From: Dromaius novaehollandiae
Taxonomy: Eukaryota > Chordata > Aves > Casuariiformes > Dromaiidae
Assembly (NCBI RefSeq): GCF_036370855.1
Contig: NW_026991372.1
Span: 124,001 to 188,000, forward strand
Direction: 5' to 3'
DNA length: 64,000 bases
Shown: in pieces, positions 56,852 to 64,000 of the stretch
Layout: every line of letters starts with the position of its first letter
How positions within the stretch are numbered: the first letter of the stretch is position 1
Made by a program: the position numbers and the translations under genes
The notes under the pieces: model-generated
What the model was told of the DNA's origin: nothing
Seen by the model: the letters and a program-made list of their open reading frames with translations, nothing else
Databases searched by the model: none

Positions 56852-57403
56852 GGCCTAACTCAGCTGCCGCTCCGACACCCCGTGTGCCCCGGCGCTGCCC
56901 CACGCGCGTGCACGGCTCCCCGGGGCTCCCCGAGCAGCACGGCGCCGCGCTCCGGAGCGGGGCCCCGCTCCCGCCCTGCCTGGAAGCCCCTCGCGGGGAC
57001 GCCGCGGGCAGCCCGGTGCCGCCGGGGAGCCGCTCCCCCCAGGCCGGGCAGCGCCGGGCTCGCGGTGACTGTCAGCGCAGAGCTGCTCATTTACCGCGTG
57101 GTTGCAGGCTCGGGAGCCGCATTTACAGTCTGCTGTATTGAACAGGAGGACCCTGGACCCACAGCTGAGATGGGGAGAGCAGGGGCTGCTGCAGCAGGGA
57201 GCCGCCGTCGGGGTTTCCGGCTACAGGGGAGGGGAGGGATCGGCTCCCTAGGCCAGAGCCAGGGAGGGGACGAAGGGAGACGGTGCCCGGTGCTCGAACA
57301 CCAAGTCTGCGAGCGGACGGGCTGCGCTGGTGCCCGGGCTCCCTCCGCACGCCGAGCGGAGGAGCGGGGTGGTGGAGCCGCCGGTCTCGCTGCGCCCAGC
57401 TCT
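56852..57403. other. Convergent intergenic spacer, DOCK / BNIP3-like
   Basis: The 3' UTR of the BNIP3-like gene must lie here on the minus strand. No minus-strand AATAAA or ATTAAA is visible, so its poly(A) site may be noncanonical or overlap the DOCK 3' UTR. Confidence 0.5.
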
Positions 57404-57452
57404 TCACAGCGGGTTTGCCGAGGAGGCTGCCAGCCGCTTCCCGATGTAGATT
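57404..57452 (-). CDS. BNIP3-like: BNIP3-like exon 6: end of the membrane anchor and stop
   Basis: Acceptor aatccag. Encodes (G)IYIGKRLAASSANPL and TGA (57406-57404). IYIGKRL equals the BNIP3L sequence. The small exon is easily missed because it lies beyond a repeat-filled intron. Confidence 0.92.
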
Positions 57453-58928
57453 CTGGATTGGGGAGAGAGACCGTGAGGCGCCTGGGAGGAGGACAGCTAG
57501 CTCGGGCTCAGCGAGCCGGCAGCCAGAGGTAGAGGGCAGCAGGCAGAAAGGAGACACGTGGCTGCAAGGAGGAGTGGTAGGAGACTGAAGGTGAACAGTG
57601 CAATTGCAGGAGAGCTGCTGCACACCCCGACTTCCCAGGGGAACGGTCCCCCGGGCCAGGACTCCACACCCCGACTTCCCAGGGGAACGGTCCCCCGGGT
57701 CAGGACTCCACACCCCGACTTCCCAGGGGAACGGTCCCCCGGGTCAGGACTCCACACCCCGACTTCCCAGGGGAACGGTCCCCCGGGTCAGGACTCCACA
57801 CCCCGACTTCCCAGGGGAACGGTCCCCCGGGTCAGGACAGCCAGAGGCTCCCGCACACCTCAGAGAGCGCAGACACCCAGCAGACCCGAGGGGTCAGTTC
57901 CGGCCACGGCCGCTCCGCAGCACAAACGCGACCCATCGGGAACTCACCCCAGGCCCAGGGTCAGCAGGTGGCTGAGCAGCAGCGAGGGGATGAAGAGCAG
58001 CAGCACCTCCGAACTGAAGAGCCTCTTCTTCCTCCCCACGGAGCCTCCCTGGAGGCTCCACAGGGCCGGCGGGGGGGAGCACACGCAGGCGAGGTCCCTA
58101 GGAAAGGCGCTGTCAGGGGGGCACCAGGGAGAGGGGCAGAACAAAGCGGGAGGACGAGGGACGGCAGCGCGGGGGCACTGGGGCAGACACGGGGGCAGCA
58201 GGAGCTGCCGATGGGGGCACGAGCCTTACTTGGGAGACAGACGCTGGCGGCGGCGGGCGCAGGCCCAGGCGAGGGATGCCGGCAAGTGCCGCTCCCGGCG
58301 CTCGGCCTCCTCCGGCGCGTCCCGCTGGAACGAGAGCGGGCGGGAGGCCGGTCAGGCCGGGGCCCCGGCCCCGCGGGATGCTGGCGGGGCGGCGGGGGGG
58401 GCCGGGTCCCTTACCTGCGCGGGGTGGGCGCAGCCGGGCTGGGGCCGGCTGCAGGCAGGGGGCGGCTCTCGGTCCCCGGGGCACCCGCCGACGTCCTCCC
58501 GGGCTGGGGAGCTCGGCACGAGCAGGGGGCTGCGAGCACAGACGCCGTCAGCCACCGGCGCGTCCCCCCCGCCGCCCGCCCGGGCAGGACCCGGTGCCGG
58601 TCCCCCGCCCCCGCCGGGCTCACCTGTCCGCGCTCTCCGTCTCCAGCTGGGCCTCCAGCAGCATCCGCTCCACGTCGGCGTGGCGGGAGGAGAACCGCGA
58701 CACCGCGGGGTCGGGGCGCCCCGGGCCGCAGCGCAGCTCCACCCAGGAGCCTGTCGGGGGCCGTCAGCCCGGACCGGACCGGTACCGGTACCGCCGCGCC
58801 CCCCCGGCCCGGGACCCCCCCGGCCCAGGAGCCCCCCCTCCCCCCCCGGCGCGCCCCGCCCGGGCCCCCGGCCCCCTCCCCGCCCGCCCGCCCGCCGCGC
58901 ACGCACCGTCGTCGCCAGCGGACGCCAT
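57404..58928 (-). CDS. BNIP3-like: BNIP3/NIX-family mitophagy receptor, complete six-exon gene
   Basis: Exons 58928-58907, 58750-58624, 58529-58415, 58324-58230, 58097-57948 and 57452-57404 join in phase to 185 codons plus stop, with six exons like BNIP3 and BNIP3L (194 and 219 aa). The N-terminal GSWVELR contains the WVEL LC3-interacting motif (58745-58734). HADVERMLLEAQLETES matches the family GDMEKILLDAQHESG. The C-terminus KKRLFSSEVLLLFIPSLLLSHLLTLGLG then IYIGKRLAASSANPL is the outer-mitochondrial-membrane anchor, with the Ser-His pair and GxxxG kept. The middle (equivalent of WIWDWSSRPENIPPKEF) is divergent. Family role: dimeric receptor that ties mitochondria to LC3/GABARAP. It is neither clear BNIP3 nor BNIP3L; a third paralogue (fish have a gene called bnip4) is plausible. 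Confidence 0.9.
57612..57838. repeat. 44-bp minisatellite in the last BNIP3-like intron, about 5 copies
   Basis: CACACCCCGACTTCCCAGGG followed by GAACGGTCCCCCGGGTCAGG ACTC, nearly identical copies. It occupies about half of the 495-bp intron 57453-57947. Confidence 0.95.
57948..58097 (-). CDS. BNIP3-like: BNIP3-like exon 5: transmembrane segment
   Basis: Acceptor tcctag, donor gg/gtgagt. Encodes (K)DLACVCSPPPALWSL..GRKKRLFSSEV then LLLFIPSLLLSHLLTLGL. Confidence 0.94.
58230..58324 (-). CDS. BNIP3-like: BNIP3-like exon 4: divergent BH3-region equivalent
   Basis: Acceptor ttccag, donor aa/gtaagg. Encodes RDAPEEAERRERHLPASLAW ACARRRQRLSP. Only one tryptophan of the family's WIWDW cluster remains. 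Confidence 0.85.
58415..58529 (-). CDS. BNIP3-like: BNIP3-like exon 3: Ser/Pro-rich linker
   Basis: Acceptor tcgcag, donor cag/gtaagg. Encodes (S)PLLVPSSPAREDVGG..HPAQ. Poorly conserved, as in the family's PEST-like segment. Confidence 0.85.
58624..58750 (-). CDS. BNIP3-like: BNIP3-like exon 2: LIR motif
   Basis: Acceptor cgacag, donor ag/gtgagc. Encodes (G)SWVELRCGPGRPDPAVSRFS then SRHADVERMLLEAQLETESAD. Confidence 0.92.
58907..58928 (-). CDS. BNIP3-like: BNIP3-like exon 1 (coding part)
   Basis: ATG then ASAGDD, donor g/gtgcgt. Seven codons plus one base. Confidence 0.85.
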
Positions 58929-59415
58929 GGCCCCCGGTCGCCGCGCGCTCAGCCCGGCCCCCGCCCGCCCGTCACGTGACGCCCGCGAGCCCCCATGTAA
59001 ATAAAACCACCGGCACCGGCGCCCCGGCCCTTAAAACGGCAACGCCCCGGCTTCTGGGGCCCGCACAGCGCCGCCCGCCCCCGGAGCACCCGCGAGGCGC
59101 GGGGCGGACACCCGCGCGGTTGGCCGGCGGCGGCGGCTCAGGAGACGCGGGCGCCGCCCAGCAGCTGGCACGTCCCGGGCGGCAGCGGGCCCGGCCGCGT
59201 TGCCCCTTTAAGCAGCGCCTACGTGCCCGTCAAGGCGCGGGCGGCGGCAGAGCGCGTGCAGCAGAGCACGCAGCCGGGCTGGCCCCGCGCGACCCGGGGG
59301 GGCGGAGCCCCGCGAGGCCCCGCCCCTCGGTGTGCCCCGCCCCCTCGGTGAGGCCCCGCCCCCCCCGCGCCCGGTGCCCGGTGCCGCAGACCCGACTCGG
59401 CGCCCAGCTCTGCCG
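58929..59415 (-). promoter_or_regulatory. BNIP3-like promoter region / AUP1 downstream spacer
   Basis: A 487-bp CpG-rich spacer between the BNIP3-like ATG and the AUP1 poly(A) signal, both on the minus strand. Holds the CLEAR palindrome, GC boxes and a TAAATAAAA stretch near 58996. No exon seen. Confidence 0.55.
58971..58980. promoter_or_regulatory. CLEAR/E-box palindrome GTCACGTGAC upstream of BNIP3-like
   Basis: Perfect 10-bp palindrome equal to the CLEAR consensus bound by TFEB/TFE3, 43 bp upstream of the BNIP3-like ATG (58928). The core also fits USF/MYC and, as ACGTG, a hypoxia element. A second ACGTG core is at 59221-59225. Function is inferred from position. Confidence 0.6.
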
Positions 59416-59421
59416 TTTATT
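59416..59421 (-). terminator. AUP1 poly(A) signal AATAAA
   Basis: TTTATT on the plus strand, read AATAAA on the minus strand, about 120 bp after the AUP1 stop and just inside the BNIP3-like promoter spacer. Confidence 0.8.
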
Positions 59422-59541
59422 TCCGCCGCGACAGCGCAGCCCGCGGGCCCGGCCGGGCAGCGCCCGCCCCCCGCGCCCCCCGCCGCTGCCGCGTGGCTCC
59501 GGTCCCAGCGCCGGTCCCGGTCCCAGTCCCGGTGCGGCCAG

Positions 59542-59590
59542 TCAGGGGCTGCCGCCGGCCCGCGCCGCGCCGTGCTTCTCGGCGAACCTC
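59542..59590 (-). CDS. AUP1: AUP1 last coding exon and stop
   Basis: Acceptor cccgcag. Encodes RFAEKHGAARAGGSP after a split Arg codon, then TGA (59544-59542). It sits 3.9 kb from the previous exon. Confidence 0.88.
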
Positions 59591-62500
59591 CTGCGGGAAC
59601 AGAGCGGGGTCAGGCGGCCCCGGGCCCCGCCGGGCGCCCCCCGCCCCGGGCAGCCCCAGCCCGCAGCGCCCCGGGGGAGCCCCCGCAGAAGCCCCCGGCA
59701 GAGGGGTGAGCACCACCCCCTCCGCAGGGACCTGCCCCGGCTTTGGGCCGGGGACGGAGCTCAGCGCCCCCCGACCGCTGCCACACAGCCCCGGGCGCTG
59801 CCCGCAGCCCCCCCAGTCCAGACGGGCTGCACCAGGGCAAAACCGGTGTACCGGTGACACCCCAGAGAGCGGGCAGCGGGCTGGAGAACCTGCCTGTCCC
59901 CAGGGCTGCAGCACGGGGGAAGCCGCTGGGATCGTGACAGCTCTGGGACACCAGGCCTGGCTGCGCGCACCCTCAGAAAACACCGAGGCTAAGCCTGAGC
60001 AGCCCACGGCAGGACGACGGGATACCCCGAGCGCAGGACGGCGCGACCCAGCAGGACGCTGCCGCGAGCTCTACCTGGTGCTGCGGGCAGTGAGCGGCAG
60101 CAGAGCCAGCTTGAAAAAATGAGGAGCTGCAGGTGCAGCCTCGACACGCAGCCACCCACCCGGCACAGCCGCAGCGGGATCGACAGGGCACCCCGAGGTC
60201 AGAGCGGTCGCAGAGAGGAGAAGGGAAATTTTCTCAGCGGAGGTCACCAAGCGGAAACAGAGCATGCGAGCTTCTCTCAAAAGCCAAAGGTTGGTCAGAA
60301 AAGAGAGAACCAGCAAAGGGCTGGATCACGGCTAAGTGCACTGCAACAGCGCTGCAGCCCACAGCGGCTGAGGGCCGGACGCTGGCCGCAGGCGGGTCAG
60401 CGCGGGTAGGATGATCATAACTTTCTCAGCTGCTCTTACGACTGCTGCAGGGTCGCAGCTGGAGGCTCTGCACCAGCAACCGCCTTGGGACGCTCCCCAG
60501 ACCACACATCTGCTAGAACCAGACCCTATTTTCATTTCAAACTTGTCTAGAGCTTACGAGAACTTAGGTGAACCTGGCAGGCAGAGTACATTGTCCTCAA
60601 GAAAGCCACAAGGCTAAATAAAGCCACTGTTGCAGACAAGCCCAACGGAGCGTTAAAACATGTCACCGGAGCAGGACGTGGGCTGTGTCAGACAAGGCTG
60701 CGAGAGTCAGCTGGAAGGCAGCAGCAGCAGCGTTGGGTGCAGAAGAGGTAGCTGCCTGGCTTTCGGGAATCACATTTTCTGGTCAAGGCTTCCTGACACG
60801 ATCACTCCCCCGAGCCCCCCGCCAGCAGAGCCCCAGGCAGCCGCTGCTCAGGAAGTCCAAGCACGGTATCTGCCGGCTTCCAAAATGTTCCACGTGAACA
60901 GGCCAGAATGCACGTGGGAAGGGTATGGAGAGCCGTTAAGAAGCTGGAAATGTCCCCAAGTGTGGGACCCACGAGAGCCTAGCCTTACGCCCAAGTTCGG
61001 ATGAGAGATGTATGCAGAACCCTCAAGGGCCCAGGGACAGAAAAGCACGGAGGCACGCGAGAGGGGCTCAGGACCAGCGACTCCACCCGGGAAAACAGGG
61101 AGAGGGCACGCTGCAGGACTGTCACACTCCCTGACCACCCCCCTACGCTGGCAGACGTCCAGAGGCCGTCCTCTCAAACGCGTGCTGCTGCTGAGCACTA
61201 GGCAGCAGGGGAATGAACAGTGCCCCAAAAGCAGAGTTCTCCACCGGTGACGGCCAAGCCCCACTGCGAACCCCTAGTGCCTTTAGCCGCACGAGCAGCG
61301 GACTGCATGGAAAAGCACGAGGCAAGCCTCGAGCAGCGAACCTCCTCTGAGCCTGGAGTGACAGAACGACAGGGGTTGCTGCCGTCACCCAGAACTTCAG
61401 ACAGACACACACATGTTCTCCAGTCTAGGACAGCAAGAAGTCCCTTCTTTGTGACAAAGGAAGAGCAGGAATAAAGTCCCCTTTTCCAAATTCTGTTGAG
61501 GCCTCCCTTCTTGTAGAAGTACAGAGACCACTACTCTCTAGCAACAGCCAGAAGACCCTCAGAAAAGGGGCACAGAAGATCAATGTACAGAGGAGCAACA
61601 CAAAATCGGGGGTAGCCACAGGAGATTTCCACCACCTTCTCTCTGCTGTTGAGCAGATCGTGCCCAGCACAAGCCCTCAGCCACCTCTGTGTCATGAGAC
61701 AACTCTAAAAACAGTCTAACCTTCTCTATGCCATAGGACTGCTCTGAGATGTAATTCCTCTAAACTGAAATGATCTTTCAGAAGAACAGACCTGTTTAAA
61801 TTCTTGGTGACTAAGAGCCACCTGCAGTCACCTTTAGGAACAGGCACTTAGGACGTGCCTAACTTCAACTTCCAGCCATGGAAATTTCCTAGACTTTCGA
61901 TAGTAGAGAAGAACTGGTGAAATGCTAAACACCCACAGGATTTCAAAGGTTCAACAGACCCCTGAGTCCCCACGACCTTCTCCCGATACTCCTGGAGTGC
62001 TCTGGACAAAGCCCAGCGCTACGCCTGATCTTGGCAACAGATGGGTTCTCCCTGGGCAAAAAGTAGTGGCTCTTCTGGGCACATGGGTCTGGCCAAAGAG
62101 ACTGCTGGAGGGCAGAATTCCTTGCCTTCTCCCAGGGCCTGCGACAAACCTGCCTGGAAAGGGACACAGCACAGCGCGGTCGCCGGCCGAGTTCAGTCAG
62201 ATAAGCTGAACCTGCCCACTGCAGCCAGAGGGAGATCAAAGCGTTTATGAGGATCTGAGCAGAGTTTTGCAGAAGGGCACGTCACTCCTCGCGACCCGCC
62301 TCTGCCATGAGCAGTGTGAAGCTGGCAAGGCTACGCCATGCACACCCCCACGTGTACGGGCCCTAGGAGACCAGCCCGCAGCCTGCCAGCGAACGTATTC
62401 GCACGTTTATTACCGGCTGGAGTGCCTGTCTTGTCCTGCAGCAAGCAGGCCTGCTGGCAGCTTGGGCTGAAGCAAAGGCCCTGTTATCTCTACCATCTTC

Positions 62501-63905
62501 TAAAGCACTTTCCAAGGAGCGAGTCAGGCTCACCTGGAAGACACTCGGGCACTGAGAAACCGTCATTCCTGCTAGCAGCTTATTCCACTGATTAATCAAT
62601 ATCCTATTCAGAAACACCTATTTCCTGTGTAAAGTCTGTCTGCCTGCAATTTCCAACTCTTAGTTATTATTCTGCTTTTCTCTGACAGATGAAAGAGCCT
62701 TTCTGTACCTCGTTCCTTCACCCATAAAGACAATTATATACAGCAAACCATCTCATTTATAGCAAGTTTAACAGACTTCACTTGCCCACAGATTTATATT
62801 GTGGTTCCTCTCCAAACTTACTCTGGATTTTCAGAATATTTTCCAAGTAAAACCCAGATACCAGAACTGGACACTCTTTCCAACATTTGCCTCATCAAAG
62901 CCATACACAGACGTCAAGCTCACTCCCTGCTCTCTGTTAGCATTCTCCACTCATAGAGGAAGATTAATTACACTGCCACTGCAGCCAAACATCAAGCTTC
63001 TTTTTCAAAAGGAACGTTCCATTGCATCAACACTAACTTAAAAGAAATCTATCTATAGTCCCCCAATGACTTTTATCAGTCAAATCTGTAACACCAAAGA
63101 ACAAAATCATGTTTTCTGATAAGCCCTATGGCCCCAAAGCTGCATTTCTGACAAATAGCTTCTATCCTACCTAGTCCCCAAAACTAGAAGCTTAGTGACA
63201 AAACGGGAGACAGAGCGTTTCCCAGGAATGACAAGGGGCTGCACGCTTGGGAGAAATGAAGAGGCGGCAAATATTTGTTGCCTCTTCTTCCAACCACAAC
63301 TCGCTGTTTCAGCCCCACTGTCTCGTACCAAAAGAGGAGGATGGGAGGAAACTAGGCAAAGCGAGGGCTGAGCCTCGCTTGGGGCATACCCTGATGCTGG
63401 GGGCAGGGTCTTGGGGCTCAGGCTGAGGCGCAGGTGGACTCTCACCTCCTGGCATAGTCGTAGAGTGCTCGTTTCCGCTCTTGCAAGGACAGATGCCGCT
63501 CCACAGGGGACTTTGCAAATTGCTTGGTAGCTGGCTGGAAAGGAAAAGACAAAAAAATAGTCAGAAGACAGTCAAACAAAGTCAGGAGACCTCTGTATTG
63601 GCCCTGAAAGCACCCAGCAAGCCAATTCAGTCTCCACTTGAAAATTTTCAGTTCCCCTGACATCATGGCTAGCCCTGAACACAGGCCGTGCTCTGGCTGC
63701 AAGCCACCAGAGCAGGGGAGACACCACGACCACCAAGGTACCTTGGAAGAAGGCACAGCTATGGAGCCCTGGATGCCAGAAGCAGCTGCGGCCTGGGAGG
63801 TAGACGGGGCGGGCAGGTCAGTAGCAGCCTCCTTACTTTCAGGGAAGAAGGGCACTCTCCCCTCCAGCAGGTTGGCAATGGTGGTATCCACACAACTGGT
63901 CTGGG
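59542..63905 (-). CDS. AUP1: AUP1 (lipid-droplet/ER ubiquitin-system protein), C-terminal part, runs off right edge
   Basis: Three terminal exons join in phase: 63905-63742, 63534-63446 and 59590-59542 (about 100 codons of roughly 410). They encode the end of the CUE domain (TSCVDTTIANLLEG; human AUP1 has TGCVDLTITNLLEG), a Ser/Ala/Pro linker, then FAKSPVERHLSLQERKRALY DYARRRFAEKHG. The latter is the G2BR helix that binds UBE2G2 (human SLQERKQALYEYARRRF). Known role: monotopic ER/lipid-droplet membrane protein that recruits UBE2G2 for ER-associated degradation and promotes droplet clustering. The acyltransferase-like domain and the first part of CUE lie outside the window. The ending AARAGGSP is lineage-specific. 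Confidence 0.92.
59591..63445 (-). other. AUP1 last intron
   Basis: 3.9 kb, less GC-rich than the rest of the window. Contains the CR1/L3 fragment. No additional exon recognised on either strand. Confidence 0.55.
62590..62970 (-). mobile_element. Old CR1/L3-like LINE fragment in AUP1 last intron
   Basis: Pattern CCAGAACTGGACACTCTTTC CAACATTTGCC, then CTCCCTGCTCTCTGTTAGC matches reverse-oriented CR1/L3 remnants. Confidence 0.6.
63446..63534 (-). CDS. AUP1: AUP1 exon: G2BR (UBE2G2-binding) helix
   Basis: Acceptor ttccag, donor ag/gtgaga. Encodes PATKQFAKSPVERHLSLQER KRALYDYAR; the SLQERK.ALY.YARRRF block is diagnostic of AUP1. Confidence 0.95.
63742..63905 (-). CDS. AUP1: AUP1 exon: end of CUE domain and linker
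   Basis: Acceptor cctacag, donor aag/gtacct. Encodes QTSCVDTTIANLLEGRVPFF PESKEAATDLP then a Ser/Ala linker ending AVPSSK. Phase 1 in, 0 out. Confidence 0.92.
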
Positions 63906-64000
63906 CTGTAGGACACAGAGGGTCTGTTAAAGACGGAGCTGCTGCCGTCAGGACACCCGCATCCTTGCTGCCAACATGCTCCACGGTGCAGCAGAGACCA

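Noticed and set aside
57968-59857. 629-codon plus-strand frame
   Set aside because: Antisense of the BNIP3-like exons, its promoter and the AUP1 last exon.

Overview
The window is sauropsid, almost certainly avian, nuclear DNA. It carries CR1 LINE fragments, including one 3' end with the bird-type terminal motif near 22150-22181. It is GC/CpG-rich, full of minisatellites and has many short introns, as on a bird microchromosome. There are no bacterial-style genes; all coding sequence is split into GT-AG exons (one clear GC-AG intron), and nearly all long open frames are artefacts of GC-rich minisatellites.

Four genes are supported. (1) Plus strand, 1202-56475: the last 35 coding exons (about 1252 codons, phases consistent throughout) of a DOCK-A family Rac exchange factor. 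They run from the end of DHR-1 through the helical middle and complete DHR-2 to the stop codon and poly(A) signal at 56846. By eye it is closest to DOCK2 but too divergent to be an ordinary DOCK2, and its tail carries a CRK-type PxLPxK motif. (2) Minus strand, nested in the 16.3 kb tenth intron: a complete three-exon INSYN2-family (FAM196) gene, 35961 to 31517, 548 codons. (3) Minus strand, tail-to-tail with the DOCK gene: a complete six-exon BNIP3/NIX-family mitophagy-receptor gene, 58928 to 57404, 185 codons, with a LIR motif and a near-canonical transmembrane helix. A perfect 10-bp CLEAR palindrome lies 43 bp upstream of its ATG. (4) Minus strand, 63905 to 59542 and continuing off the right edge: the last three coding exons of AUP1 (end of CUE domain, UBE2G2-binding G2BR, stop, poly(A) signal).

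The combination is the main result. In human, DOCK1 carries INSYN2A and shares 10q26 with BNIP3; DOCK2 carries INSYN2B on 5q35; DOCK5 and BNIP3L share 8p21; AUP1 is on 2p13 with no DOCK neighbour. A DOCK2-like gene with a nested antisense INSYN2 gene and a BNIP3-family gene, all next to AUP1, looks like the fourth member of this ancient paralogous block, kept in this lineage and missing from mammals. That is an inference from motif recognition and gene order; no database search was possible.

Layout: 1-29332, DOCK exons 1-10 with large introns holding CR1 remnants, a 98-bp minisatellite and AT-rich blocks; 29333-45615, the intron with the INSYN2-like gene, CpG islands, a 57-bp minisatellite and old CR1; 45616-56475, compact DOCK exons 11-35 with 23-bp, 63-bp and donor-like intronic arrays; 57404-58928, BNIP3-like gene; 59416-64000, 3' part of AUP1 with a 3.9 kb last intron. 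The DOCK protein would activate Rac (actin, migration), INSYN2-like would act at inhibitory synapses, BNIP3-like in mitophagy, and AUP1 in ER-associated degradation and lipid droplets. They are linked by ancestry of the locus rather than by a shared pathway.
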